Shown: one piece after another, positions 7,449-15,572 of the stretch
Layout of the letters: each line of letters begins with the position of its first letter
How positions within the stretch are numbered: position 1 is the first letter of the stretch
NCBI GenBank assembly: GCA_029262535.1
Contig: JAJCZF010000046.1
Span: 1 to 43,575, forward strand
Reading direction: 5' to 3'
From: Deltaproteobacteria bacterium
GTDB taxonomy: Bacteria; Desulfobacterota; GWC2-55-46; JAJCZF01
DNA: 43,575 nt
Program-made: the position numbers and the translations under genes
Notes under the pieces: model-generated
Databases searched by the model: none
What the model saw: only the letters and a program-made list of their open reading frames with translations
What the model was told of the DNA's origin: nothing

Positions 7449-8409
7449 GAAGATCGGGGTATTTGCTCAAGGAGTTCTCAACCTCATTCCTCCATTAAGC
7501 GTAAAAGAGCCTACATTGTTTATGGAGCCAAGCGGAGAGCTAAAATACCTTTATAACGAAGGGGATGACAGTGCCACAACTTTTCCTGTGGAAGTTATCA
7601 ACTACGCTACCGACTTTGGCAAGCGCCTCAAAGGTATCGTAGACGAAACAGTCCTTAGAGAGAGAAGCGTAACAATAATCGGTGCTGGAAGCGGCGGCTC
7701 GGCTACGGCATGCGTTCTTGCGAGAAGCGGTGTTGAAAAGCTTACCATCATAGACCACGACAAGGTGAGCGTAAGCAATATATGCCGCTCGACTTACGAC
7801 CTGACCGACGTTGGAAGGATAAAGGTCGAGGCACTCTACGACCAACTCATTAAGATAAACCCTAACGCCGATATCCAGATTTACGCCGAGGATATCCTTG
7901 AGATGGATACCGAAAAGCTCATGGGAATAATCGAGGGCTCCGACCTCATAATCGAGGCCACCGACAATGTAAAGACCAAGCGGGTGATAAACGGTCTTGC
8001 ACACAAGAGCGTACCTGTCATCTACCCGTCGGTCTACGCAGGCGGGAAAGGTGGCGATATCTTTATGAGCATACCGGGCTTCCCCTGCTTTGAGTGCGTC
8101 TTTAGTTCTACCTTTGCAAGTTCCGGTAGTGAAGAAAAACGCGAGTGGGATTATTCGACCGGTGAACCAAAGCCCATGCCGGGTCTATTAGCGGATATCC
8201 AGGTCATAGTGGCTCGCTCGGTGAAGCTTGCGCTTGCGATACTTACAGGCGACAGCGATGAAGCCTTTATCGAGAAGGTAACTGAGCCGGGGTGCTTCTT
8301 GCTCTTAATCGGCAACGAGTCGGGTTTCTCAATCTTTGATCGTCCCTTTCAGGAGATCTGGGCCGAGACCGAAATTGACCCGGAGTGTTTTTGCCAGACA
8401 CTTTGCTAG
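7285..8409 (+). CDS. E1/ThiF-family adenylyltransferase
   Basis: The 374-residue protein has the E1/ThiF Rossmann core: GAGSGG at 133-138, IIDHDKV acidic strand at 155-161, NICRS with Arg168, Lys180, and EATDN with Asp227. These bind ATP and adenylate the C-terminus of a ubiquitin-like or sulfur-carrier protein. Zinc-type cysteines occur as PCFEC (268 and 271) and near the end as Cys368, Cys370 and Cys374. The first 125 residues are an extra domain that I do not recognise. AGAAGGAG seven bases before ATG 7285 supports that start, even though it lies inside the JAMM gene. MoeB/ThiF housekeeping function is unlikely, given the neighbours and the N-terminal extension. Confidence 0.85.
   Translation: MEKMMILDTVLKELEETRTDVTGPETMSPETIALYGIRNEESSVITSRHMKKGLKKIGVFAQGVLNLIPPLSVKEPTLFMEPSGELKYLYNEGDDSATTFPVEVINYATDFGKRLKGIVDETVLRERSVTIIGAGSGGSATACVLARSGVEKLTIIDHDKVSVSNICRSTYDLTDVGRIKVEALYDQLIKINPNADIQIYAEDILEMDTEKLMGIIEGSDLIIEATDNVKTKRVINGLAHKSVPVIYPSVYAGGKGGDIFMSIPGFPCFECVFSSTFASSGSEEKREWDYSTGEPKPMPGLLADIQVIVARSVKLALAILTGDSDEAFIEKVTEPGCFLLLIGNESGFSIFDRPFQEIWAETEIDPECFCQTLC
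7353..7382 (+). repeat. 15-base tandem duplication inside the JAMM/E1 overlap
   Basis: CCCGGAGACAATGAG at 7353-7367 is followed directly by CCCGGAGACAATAGC at 7368-7382. It encodes the doubled PET motif in E1 and the doubled PGDN motif in the JAMM tail, so it lengthened both proteins in frame. Confidence 0.6.
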
Positions 8410-8419
8410 GAGAATAAAG

Positions 8420-9187
8420 TTGCAAGTGACAAAACGAGACATAAAGATTCTAAAAGCCGTTCACGACTTTGGCTTTCTGACATGCCTGCAGATTGCGACT
8501 CTTCTTGAGATGCACCTGAAGATTTGTCAGAGACGGCTTCGAGTGCTTGTTAGTAGCGGGTACTTAAAGACTGTATCCATACCAACGGTGACGGCAGGAA
8601 GATCTCCAAACCTCTTTTATCTGGGCAGGCAGGCTGAAGCATTGCTTGATGCAAGGTCTGCCTGCCCGAGGCTGGAGAGAAAGACGAGCCACGCCATGAA
8701 GAACGCAGACATCATGATAGATGCAGCACTCTCATGCAGAGAACAAGGTGTTGAATGTACCATGTTACCCGAGCATATGATCCGGGTCTCCGGGCTTGAT
8801 GTGATCCCTGACGGTGCCTTTATGCTCACAAGGAGAGATAAGAATGCTCTCTTCTTAATAGAGAACTGCGCGGGCACAGAGATAATACGGTCGCCTACCT
8901 TTAATCAGGATATAGAGACCAAGATTATACGCTACACGGAGATTTTCGAGAAGAATGATGTCGGTTTTTATGAAGATTATTTTGATACTGACCTGAGACG
9001 TTTTCGCCTTCTTTATATAACAAATAACTCAAGGCGTCTTGAGACTATTAGCAGGATTGTCCTGGAGCACGACATTCACGGCTTTGTCTGGCTAACCACT
9101 ATAGGGGAGCTTAAAAGAGGCGTTTTGGAAAAGATTTGGTGCAGACCTGCCGTCGAAGAATTTAACGTATCCATTATCGGAGAATAA
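8420..9187 (+). CDS. Replication-relaxation-type winged-helix protein
   Basis: The N-terminus (VTKRDIKILKAVHDFGFLTC, then a second helix and RRLRVLVSSGYL) is a winged-helix DNA-binding domain of the kind found in plasmid and ICE Replic_Relax proteins. The segment around residues 60-75 ends in FYLGRQAEALL, also typical. The rest (about residues 80-255) looks like the usual nuclease-like C-terminal part, but I cannot identify catalytic residues. The likely start is TTG 8420, seven bases after AGGAG, giving 255 residues. An in-frame upstream start (8336) would lie inside the E1 gene. In related elements this gene precedes a VirD4/HerA-like ATPase, as it does here. Confidence 0.65.
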   Translation: MQVTKRDIKILKAVHDFGFLTCLQIATLLEMHLKICQRRLRVLVSSGYLKTVSIPTVTAGRSPNLFYLGRQAEALLDARSACPRLERKTSHAMKNADIMIDAALSCREQGVECTMLPEHMIRVSGLDVIPDGAFMLTRRDKNALFLIENCAGTEIIRSPTFNQDIETKIIRYTEIFEKNDVGFYEDYFDTDLRRFRLLYITNNSRRLETISRIVLEHDIHGFVWLTTIGELKRGVLEKIWCRPAVEEFNVSIIGE

Positions 9188-9188
9188 A

Positions 9189-11468
9189 ATGAGCCACATA
9201 GTGCCCTTCATAAAATACTTTGTCGAAGAGTCTTTAAAGAGGCAGTCACTCTCAGAGCTTTACGACGCCGACTTCAATAAGGCTTCTTACGAGTTAAGTG
9301 ATACGCCTTTAGATATAGCGCCAAGAGCTATCATCCAAGACTCGCCTGTCTTTACTTATAGCAACCCTCAGGTGCTCTGCGTTTATCCATCAAGGGAGGA
9401 CGGCGAAGACTACCTATTAAAGACCGAACAACTGGTGGAGGCTTGTCATGGTATCTCATCACAGGCTGTCTTTGAAATAAGGGGAAACAAGGAGCAGGTC
9501 TACTGTTGCTTTTACGCTGAAGAGGAAGACGTAGCAATTATTGAGTCCGCTGTCAGGAACTCTTTTCCAAACTCTTTTACAGAGCGAAGAGAGACCAGAC
9601 CTCTGCCTGGAGAGTTCTTTGTTTATGATTTTTTGCCAAGCAGTCCATTTTATAAGGCGCTTACGCCATTTGAGACTTTTACCGTTTCTCCTCTGAACCT
9701 CATTATTCAGATGTTGCAGTGCTTAGATTATGAAGGAATCTATCAGGTGATTATCAGACCGCTTCCGGGCGAAGTCCATGATCTTGTAAAGGAAGCCGTG
9801 GACTGTGAGTGGCAGGCAAAACAAGGAGCTGATGGCAAGGTTACACCAAGCCTTCAGGCTGGCTCAATAAACAAGAAGCTCGAATATAAGTCGCCGGAGT
9901 TTAGAAGCTACTACTCGGTTTGTGCAAGGATGATTCTACCAACAGATACGTTAACCGCAAACGTAAAAGCGTTTATCTCAAATTATCTCTACGGGCTTAA
10001 GGCTTTTAAGGTGCGGGGTAACAGTCACTACACGCAAGCCCAGATACTTGGCATGTTAAACGATAAAGTTTCTTATCATACCGGCTTTCTTTGCAACGCT
10101 CAGGAGCTAACGTCCCTCTTACATGTTCCTTTTCAGGTGTTGGACGATAAAGAGCTTGTCGAGAAGTTAGCATCCACACCTACTGGTGACAAGCCGATAA
10201 AGACCGGTGAGTATGAGGACATAGTTATCGGTAAGTGGGCATGTGGCAACAGCTCAAAGAAAGTTTTCCTACCCGTACAAAAAGAGATACCGCACGTTCA
10301 TCTCCTTGGCATCTCACGGTCAGGCAAGAGCATTTTACTCGGGCACACGGCAATAGAGAAGCTAAAGCGAGGCGAAGCCGTCTTTGTAGAAGACCCTCAT
10401 GGAGACCTGGTTGCAAATATTTTAAAGATGGTGCCAGAAGAGTTCATGGATAAGGTGATAGTAATTGATTTTGGACTTGAAGACCTTACGCCTCAAATAA
10501 CTATTCGGGCGAACGTGGACCTCTCGGTCCCAAGCAAGGTAAGCGACGACCTGACAGAGAGCATGAGGGACTCATCCGGCAGCAGAGAGAAGTTCTGGGG
10601 GCCAAGAATGGCATATGCATTTCAGTGCCTCTACTTCATATACTGCGAGATACCGGAAATGGATATGGTGCACTTGCGCCAGATGATTCCCCCAAAGTCA
10701 CCAAGGGCAAAGGTCATACGCTCTAAAATCAAAGCACGAATCAAGCACCCAATAGTCAGGGACTTTATCGATGAGTTGGAGGTCACAAGCCAGGAAATTC
10801 TCATGCCGGTCATAACGCGCCTCTCACACCTGCTCTTGGATGAGAAGTCGCTTAGGCTCCTAACTCTAAAGGAGAACAAGATATCGATATCCGACATCAT
10901 GGAAAACGGAAAACTTTGTCTTATAAACCTCTCTATAGGCACCATAGGCAGACAGCGCTCAAGTATCCTAAGCGGTCTTGTAGAGAGCCTCATTGTAAAC
11001 AACGCTCTATCACGGGCAAAGATTCCGTATGAGGAGAGAAAGCCTTGCACGCTCATAAAAGACGAGTTCTACCTTGGCCCCGGAGACCTTGATATGCAGC
11101 TCAGCAGCCTTGCAAAGTACAACCTCTCGACTGTCTTTGCTCATCAGTACCTTGATCAAGTTGAAGGAGTAACCAGAGAGGTCATGGCAACGGCAGGAAC
11201 ACGCATAGCCTTTAAACTTCGTAGAAAGGATGCAGAGAACTTTGGCAGGGACTTTGGTCTCGATCCGGAGGAATTCACTAATCTTAAGCAATTTGAGGCA
11301 ATCGTCAAAGTCGAGGATGAGGTAGTGAAGATCAACACTCCAAAACCGTCGTTTCAAGATGAAGATATGAGCGACGAGATTCTTAAGAACTGCTATGAAA
11401 AGTACTACCTTTCGCACTCAGGTTCAACACCGGATAAACCTAAAAAACTTCTTTACGACAAGATTTAG
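9189..11468 (+). CDS. VirD4/TraG-HerA-like DNA-transfer ATPase
   Basis: The 759-residue protein has a Walker A motif GISRSGKS at 374-381, followed by the EDPHGD strand that is common in conjugative coupling ATPases. A Walker B-like motif LIKDE lies at about 622-626. A further motif, FAHQYLDQ, is near residue 650. The first 370 residues are an accessory region without clear membrane helices. Relatives pump DNA through a conjugation pore or act as plasmid/ICE mobilisation ATPases. It starts one base after the stop of the winged-helix gene, with GGAGAAT before the ATG, so the two are coupled. No VirB-type pore genes are seen in the window. Confidence 0.78.
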   Translation: MSHIVPFIKYFVEESLKRQSLSELYDADFNKASYELSDTPLDIAPRAIIQDSPVFTYSNPQVLCVYPSREDGEDYLLKTEQLVEACHGISSQAVFEIRGNKEQVYCCFYAEEEDVAIIESAVRNSFPNSFTERRETRPLPGEFFVYDFLPSSPFYKALTPFETFTVSPLNLIIQMLQCLDYEGIYQVIIRPLPGEVHDLVKEAVDCEWQAKQGADGKVTPSLQAGSINKKLEYKSPEFRSYYSVCARMILPTDTLTANVKAFISNYLYGLKAFKVRGNSHYTQAQILGMLNDKVSYHTGFLCNAQELTSLLHVPFQVLDDKELVEKLASTPTGDKPIKTGEYEDIVIGKWACGNSSKKVFLPVQKEIPHVHLLGISRSGKSILLGHTAIEKLKRGEAVFVEDPHGDLVANILKMVPEEFMDKVIVIDFGLEDLTPQITIRANVDLSVPSKVSDDLTESMRDSSGSREKFWGPRMAYAFQCLYFIYCEIPEMDMVHLRQMIPPKSPRAKVIRSKIKARIKHPIVRDFIDELEVTSQEILMPVITRLSHLLLDEKSLRLLTLKENKISISDIMENGKLCLINLSIGTIGRQRSSILSGLVESLIVNNALSRAKIPYEERKPCTLIKDEFYLGPGDLDMQLSSLAKYNLSTVFAHQYLDQVEGVTREVMATAGTRIAFKLRRKDAENFGRDFGLDPEEFTNLKQFEAIVKVEDEVVKINTPKPSFQDEDMSDEILKNCYEKYYLSHSGSTPDKPKKLLYDKI

Positions 11469-11483
11469 GAAAGGAGCATTGAG

Positions 11484-12041
11484 ATGAGCAAATACGACGA
11501 GATAATGATGCACCTTGACCCAAGAATAATAATCGAAAAGACCCAAACCCCGTATGACAACGCCAGGGCCGGTTGCACACTTCAAAGCTCCATAGTCGGG
11601 AGTTACAGTGAGTTTGACTCACTGGTTACAGCCTTTGTCGTTCATGTCATGGAAACAGCTCAACACGGCGCTCCCCCTATAGATCACTGCCAGCACAAGG
11701 CACGCACCTTTCTTGATAACACCATGGGCTTTGACAATGCTGTCTACACGGCGATGTCAGGTGCGGAAGGTGGGATGCAGCTTGTTCTAAACAACATCAC
11801 TGACGGCTTCAAGGAGGAAGCGAAAAGGGCATATTTCAACTACATTCTCGACTCATACGTCGAGCCTATGAATTTCGATGAGATCGTGGAGCTCATGACC
11901 GAGTTACAAGAAAAGATCGGCGCGTACTCCCCGGAGTCATTTGGCTATGTCACCCCGTATCAAATGGCCGGAAAGTACAGAGAAATACTCTGGAATTACA
12001 TAGACAGTCTCACAAGGTACAGGAACCTTTGGAGCTACTAA
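11484..12041 (+). CDS. Hypothetical protein, 185 aa
   Basis: Not recognised. It is soluble, without a signal peptide or membrane segment, mostly helical in its second half, and ends with an aromatic-rich tail (RYRNLWSY). AAAGGAG eight bases before the ATG and the 15-base gap from the ATPase place it in the same transcript. It may be an accessory factor of the ATPase or of element transfer. Confidence 0.65.
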   Translation: MSKYDEIMMHLDPRIIIEKTQTPYDNARAGCTLQSSIVGSYSEFDSLVTAFVVHVMETAQHGAPPIDHCQHKARTFLDNTMGFDNAVYTAMSGAEGGMQLVLNNITDGFKEEAKRAYFNYILDSYVEPMNFDEIVELMTELQEKIGAYSPESFGYVTPYQMAGKYREILWNYIDSLTRYRNLWSY

Positions 12042-12057
12042 GAAAACAGGTGACAGT

Positions 12058-12321
12058 ATGTGGCTAACGGTAAAAGAGTTATCCGAAATATTCAAATTCA
12101 AGAAATCCACTGTATACCTCTGGGTTGAGCGCGGCGTCATACCCCACTACAAGATAGGGCGGCTGGTGCGTTTTAAATCTGAAGAGGTTGAGGAGTGGCT
12201 AGCTAACTTCAAAAACACCTCTTCTACGCCCCACAAGGGTGCTCATAGGCATGTAAGTGGTAAAACAGCCATAGATATAGTGCGAAAAGCGATTGATGCG
12301 ACAAAGGGTCTTAAGGTATAA
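12058..12321 (+). CDS. Excisionase-like helix-turn-helix protein
   Basis: The 87-residue product begins with a MerR/AlpA-type HTH_17 domain: WLTVKELSEIFKFKKSTVYLW, then a wing ending HYKIGRLVRFKSEEVEEWL. Such small proteins bind attachment-site DNA and direct excision, or activate the integrase gene. The tail after residue 50 is polar. It sits 17 bases after the 185-residue gene and 51 bases before the integrase, which is the usual xis-int order. A promoter for the integrase overlaps its stop. Confidence 0.8.
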   Translation: MWLTVKELSEIFKFKKSTVYLWVERGVIPHYKIGRLVRFKSEEVEEWLANFKNTSSTPHKGAHRHVSGKTAIDIVRKAIDATKGLKV

Positions 12322-12322
12322 T
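12293..12322 (+). promoter_or_regulatory. Promoter for the integrase, inside the end of the excisionase gene
   Basis: TTGATG (12293-12298), an 18-base spacer and a perfect TATAAT (12317-12322) that overlaps the excisionase stop codon. It would let the integrase be expressed apart from the upstream operon. Confidence 0.5.
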
Positions 12323-12372
12323 GTTTCTCAAAGGGGAAACCAGACCAGTCAGCCCAGAAGGGAGGTTGATTG

Positions 12373-13419
12373 ATGGCACTTAAGCAGCGGGGTAAGAATA
12401 AGGTCTGGTGGATTGACATTACTTGTAATGGCAAGCGTATTAGAATATCTACCGAGACTACTAACAACAGGCTTGCCGGTAAGATCCACGCAAAAGTTCT
12501 CACGCAGATAGTAGAGGGCAAATGGTTTGAGCGACTTCCAGGAGAAGAGAAAACCTTTGACGAGATGATGGACAGGTATATGAATGGTCACTCGGCCATA
12601 AACAATGCCCCATCGACACATAAGCGGGCCAAAAGTACCGTAAAGCATCTCAAAAGGTATCTTGGCGATTTGATAGTTTCAGATATTCGCCCAAGGAACA
12701 TCTCATCTTATAAGGAAGCGCGAAGGAAAGAAGGCGCATCACCCAAGACTGTCAACAACGAACTCATCTTAATGGGACATGCCTTTAACCTGGCAATGAA
12801 AGAATGGGAGTGGGTCAACTCAAATCCGGTCTCAAGGGTCTCCAAGGAGAGGGTCAATAACAAAAGAGAACGTTGGCTTACCTATAAGGAAGAGGCACGC
12901 CTCTTAAATGCTTCTTCTGAGTGGCTTCAAGAAATCATAGTCTTTGCCCTACATACAGGCCTTCGTCGGGGCGAGATACTGAAGCTCAGATGGCCACTTG
13001 TTGATCTTTCGAGAAGGACGATCACCATCCTTGAGCAAAAGAACAAATGTGTGGACACTTTGCCGCTCAATGAGACCGTAATGGAGCTCCTTAGAGCAAA
13101 AAACAAGGTAAAGTCCATAAAGTCCGACTTTGTCTTCTTTAGTAAGGCAGGTACAGGGTTGGATGGCGACAACCTTCACAGGGCATTCAGTGAGACCCGG
13201 AAAAAGGCAAGACTTGAGGACTTCAGATTTCATGACCTGCGTCACACATTCGCAACGAGGCTTGTGCAGTCAGGCGTGGACATCTACAAGGTACAGAGAC
13301 TTATGAGGCACAAGTCTCCTCAAATGACCCAACGTTATGCCCATCATTATCCCGAATCTTTAAGGGATGGGGTGGCGGTTTTGGACGTCCAAGTCACAAA
13401 TCGGGCACAAATCGCCTGA
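12373..13419 (+). CDS. int: Tyrosine recombinase (phage-type site-specific integrase)
   Basis: The 348-residue protein shows the full catalytic set: Arg198 in HTGLRRGEIL, HDLRH with His287 and Arg290, His313 in RHKS and the nucleophile Tyr322 in TQRYAHHY. The N-terminal half holds an arm-binding region (about 1-50) and a SAM-like core-binding domain (about 60-155). I choose ATG 12373, seven bases after GGAGG, over the in-frame TTG at 12370. It lies about 50 bases from the 3' end of tRNA-fMet, the likely attachment site. It would insert and, with the HTH protein, excise the element. Confidence 0.92.
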   Translation: MALKQRGKNKVWWIDITCNGKRIRISTETTNNRLAGKIHAKVLTQIVEGKWFERLPGEEKTFDEMMDRYMNGHSAINNAPSTHKRAKSTVKHLKRYLGDLIVSDIRPRNISSYKEARRKEGASPKTVNNELILMGHAFNLAMKEWEWVNSNPVSRVSKERVNNKRERWLTYKEEARLLNASSEWLQEIIVFALHTGLRRGEILKLRWPLVDLSRRTITILEQKNKCVDTLPLNETVMELLRAKNKVKSIKSDFVFFSKAGTGLDGDNLHRAFSETRKKARLEDFRFHDLRHTFATRLVQSGVDIYKVQRLMRHKSPQMTQRYAHHYPESLRDGVAVLDVQVTNRAQIA

Positions 13420-13423
13420 AATA

Positions 13424-13459
13424 ACAAAAAAGGGGTTACAGCATACGCCGTAACCCCTT
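13424..13459 (-). terminator. Intrinsic terminator after tRNA-fMet
   Basis: A perfect 10-base stem (13430-13439 with 13450-13459) with a 10-base loop is followed on the minus strand by a run of seven T. It ends the tRNA transcript and also faces the end of the integrase gene. Confidence 0.85.
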
Positions 13460-13467
13460 GAATTCGT

Positions 13468-13544
<77 letters not shown>

Positions 13545-13559
13545 TCAAGTTATCTAGAT

Positions 13560-13588
13560 AACGTATCAGCTCGGCTAATCAATGTCAA
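13560..13588 (-). promoter_or_regulatory. Promoter of tRNA-fMet
   Basis: On the minus strand TTGACA (13588-13583), 17 bases, TACGTT (13565-13560). Transcription would begin about 9 bases before the mature tRNA. It lies on the chromosomal side, so insertion of the element does not separate it from the gene. Confidence 0.6.
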
Positions 13589-13751
13589 GGCCATACCGCT
13601 AACAACGACGATTTTACCATAAAAACCCCGTCATGCCGCCATATTCTACCAGCTTCTGGAAGAAACTATAGGCGAAATAAGACTCTATCTATGTAGGGCG
13701 AAATTGCCGCAGGGTATTATAAAAAGAGTTCCCTTCCAGCCTTCAAAGAAT

Positions 13752-13817
13752 CCCGCGCAGCCATAAACTACCGACTATGACAAAACAGAGTCCGCGAAAT
13801 AAAAGCAACCTGTGTGC
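13752..13817 (+). repeat. Intergenic repeat, copy 1 (long form)
   Basis: It shares GCCATAAACTACCG, a GACA-AAC-GAGTCC middle part and the CGAAATAAAA core with copy 2, about 100 bases downstream. Its hairpin is imperfect (GCAACCTGTGTGC). Confidence 0.6.
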
Positions 13818-13850
13818 AAAAAAGAAGAAGGCGGCAGACTTCAAAAAACC

Positions 13851-13920
13851 CACGCCGCGTAGCCATAAACTACCGGCTACGACAGAACGGAGTCCACGAA
13901 ATAAAACCACACCTGTGTGG
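13851..13920 (+). repeat. Intergenic repeat, copy 2 (long form), likely argS terminator
   Basis: It ends with CCACACCTGTGTGG, a perfect short palindrome. On the minus strand this reads as a hairpin followed by TTTTATTT, nine bases after the argS stop, so it probably terminates argS. The same core occurs at 36212, 36313, 39881, 39914 and 40007. Confidence 0.65.
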
Positions 13921-13928
13921 CTGTGCGG

Positions 13929-15572
13929 TTACATCTTTTCGGGGGTTGATACGCCTAGTATTGTCAGACCGTTTCTTATTACCGTCTTTACCGCTCCGCA
14001 GAGTTGAAGCCTTGCGCCGGTCAGGTCGGGGTCGTCCGATACTACACGGTTTTTGTTGTAATATGAATGAAATGCCCCGGCTAGTTCCTGAAGGTAGTAT
14101 GTGACGCGATGCGGCTCCATCACCTCTGAGCTTTTTATTATCACATCCTCGAAGAGAGAGAGCCTTTTGATGAGGTCGAGGTCGTCTCTGGAGACAAGGT
14201 TTTTTAATAACTGATCGTTTGGGGCTTTACTTATAACGGCCCCCTTGTCGGCGGCATGGGCTATAAGGCTGCATATGCGCGCGTGACAGTACTGGACGTA
14301 ATAGACCGGATTTTCCGAGGCCTCTTTTTTGGCCAGTTCGAGATCGAAGTCGAGCTGCGCGTCAGATTTTCTCATAAGGAAGAAGAAGCGGCACGCGTCT
14401 GAGCCGACCTCGTCGAGGACCTGCTTTAGAGAGACGAAGTCGCCGGAACGCTTGCCCATCTGTACGGGTTTACCGTCGCGTAGTAGTGAGACCATCTGGA
14501 TAAAGATGACGCTGAAGAGCGAGTCGTCAAAACCTAGAGCTTGCATAGCGGCCCTGACGCGCGCCTCGTAGCCGTGGTGGTCTGCGCCCCAGATATCTAC
14601 TATCTGGTCAAAACCCTGCCTAATCTTCTCGCGGTGATAGGCTATGTCGGAGGCAAAGTAGGTACGCTCACCGTTGGCTTTTTCGAGCACGCGATCCTTG
14701 TCGTCGCCGAGCGCTTCGGTCTTTAACCAAACCGCGCCGTCTTCATTTTTTACGTGACCTTTATCTTTTAATTCATCTATCGCATCGATTATCTTGGCGT
14801 CGAGATCGCGCTCGCTCTGCCATGTGTCGAACTCAACACCAAAAGCGGCAAGGTCGCCTTTAATAATACCGAGCATCGCCTGAACCGCAAAATCGCGGGC
14901 CGCCTCGGGCGAAGGGTCGCTTTTGGAATCATCCAGTGCCTTTTGATAGGCGCGAGCTATATCTATTATATAATCGCCCTTGTAGTGGTTCTCTCCAAGC
15001 TCGATCTTTTCTCCATTTAGTTCTCTGCGGCGTAACTCTACCGACTCGCCGAGCCTTACGACCTGCATTCCCGCATCGTTTATATAAAACTCGCGCGTCA
15101 CGTCGAAGCCGGCGGCCTCCAGCACACGGCATAGGGCGTCTCCGACTGCGGCCCCGCGAGCGTGTCCAATGTGAAGCGGACCGGTCGGGTTGGCCGAGAC
15201 GAACTCGACCTGAACGCGCTTGCCGTTACTTTCGTGCTTACCAAAGTCGGGGCCGAGTTCGATTATCTCAGAGAGAAGCCCGGTCCAGTATGACTCTTTT
15301 AGAAAAATATTTATAAAACCGGGACCGGCTATCTCGCATTTCTCGACCCGTTCGTCAGCAGAGATGCGCTCGGTCAGAAGCACGGCTATGTCGCGCGGTT
15401 TCTTCTTTTCAATGGGCGCAAGAAGCATTGCCAGATTGGTCGAAAAGTCGCCAAACTCTTCGCTTTTCGGTTTTTCAACTATTATCGACGGGATATCCCG
15501 GTCTACAAAGATACCGTCTGACCTGCCCGACGCGTGCGCCACGGCTATTAATTCTCTAACCCTAACCCTCAA
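13929..15572 (-). CDS. argS: Arginyl-tRNA synthetase
   Basis: The 547-residue protein charges tRNA-Arg. It has the class I signature HIGH in NPTGPLHIGHARG (about residues 110-122), the MGKRSG form of KMSKS, an N-terminal Add1-type domain and a C-terminal helical anticodon domain ending GLTILGVSTPEKM. Length is normal for the family. The start is TTG 15572, supported by GGAGGAG five bases upstream; it overlaps the stop of the upstream nitrilase gene as TTGA, so translation is coupled. The first codons contain GGGTTAGGGTTA, which is simply coding sequence. Confidence 0.95.
   Translation of the reverse strand: MRVRVRELIAVAHASGRSDGIFVDRDIPSIIVEKPKSEEFGDFSTNLAMLLAPIEKKKPRDIAVLLTERISADERVEKCEIAGPGFINIFLKESYWTGLLSEIIELGPDFGKHESNGKRVQVEFVSANPTGPLHIGHARGAAVGDALCRVLEAAGFDVTREFYINDAGMQVVRLGESVELRRRELNGEKIELGENHYKGDYIIDIARAYQKALDDSKSDPSPEAARDFAVQAMLGIIKGDLAAFGVEFDTWQSERDLDAKIIDAIDELKDKGHVKNEDGAVWLKTEALGDDKDRVLEKANGERTYFASDIAYHREKIRQGFDQIVDIWGADHHGYEARVRAAMQALGFDDSLFSVIFIQMVSLLRDGKPVQMGKRSGDFVSLKQVLDEVGSDACRFFFLMRKSDAQLDFDLELAKKEASENPVYYVQYCHARICSLIAHAADKGAVISKAPNDQLLKNLVSRDDLDLIKRLSLFEDVIIKSSEVMEPHRVTYYLQELAGAFHSYYNKNRVVSDDPDLTGARLQLCGAVKTVIRNGLTILGVSTPEKM

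Larger units (their letters stand above)
1..13467. mobile_element. Integrative element (ICE-like island) inserted at the 3' end of tRNA-fMet; left end outside the window
   Basis: A tyrosine integrase and an excisionase-like HTH gene lie directly beside the 3' end of an intact tRNA gene, the classic layout of a tRNA-integrated element. The interior has two HerA/VirD4-like ATPases, a replication-relaxation-type protein, several unknown genes and an E1-E2-JAMM cassette, and none of the housekeeping genes that fill the other side of the tRNA. I did not find a second copy of the tRNA 3' end inside the window, so the far attachment site should lie left of position 1. No relaxase or mating-pore gene is visible here, so self-transfer is inference. 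Confidence 0.75.
13545..13928. other. Intergenic region between tRNA-fMet and argS
   Basis: About 385 bases without a credible gene. It holds the tRNA promoter, two copies of a 66-70-base repeat and the presumed argS terminator. Confidence 0.6.

Noticed and set aside
7540..8004. Minus-strand open frame of 154 codons
   Set aside because: It covers the Rossmann core of the E1-like gene in the opposite direction and has no start signals.
5449..8409. Known PRTRC or type II CBASS locus
   Set aside because: No CD-NTase, fused E1-E2 protein, ParB-related protein or PRTRC C-type small protein is visible; only the JAMM and ThiF members are shared.
13752..13920. CRISPR array from the repeated units before argS
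   Set aside because: There are only two units of 66-70 bases, with no regular spacers and no cas genes.
13777..14104. Two overlapping plus-strand frames near argS
   Set aside because: They run through the intergenic repeat and the antisense of argS and lack ribosome sites.
15556..15570. Telomere-like CTAACCCTAACCCTC
   Set aside because: It is the reverse complement of the first argS codons (Arg-Val-Arg-Val) and has no repeat array.
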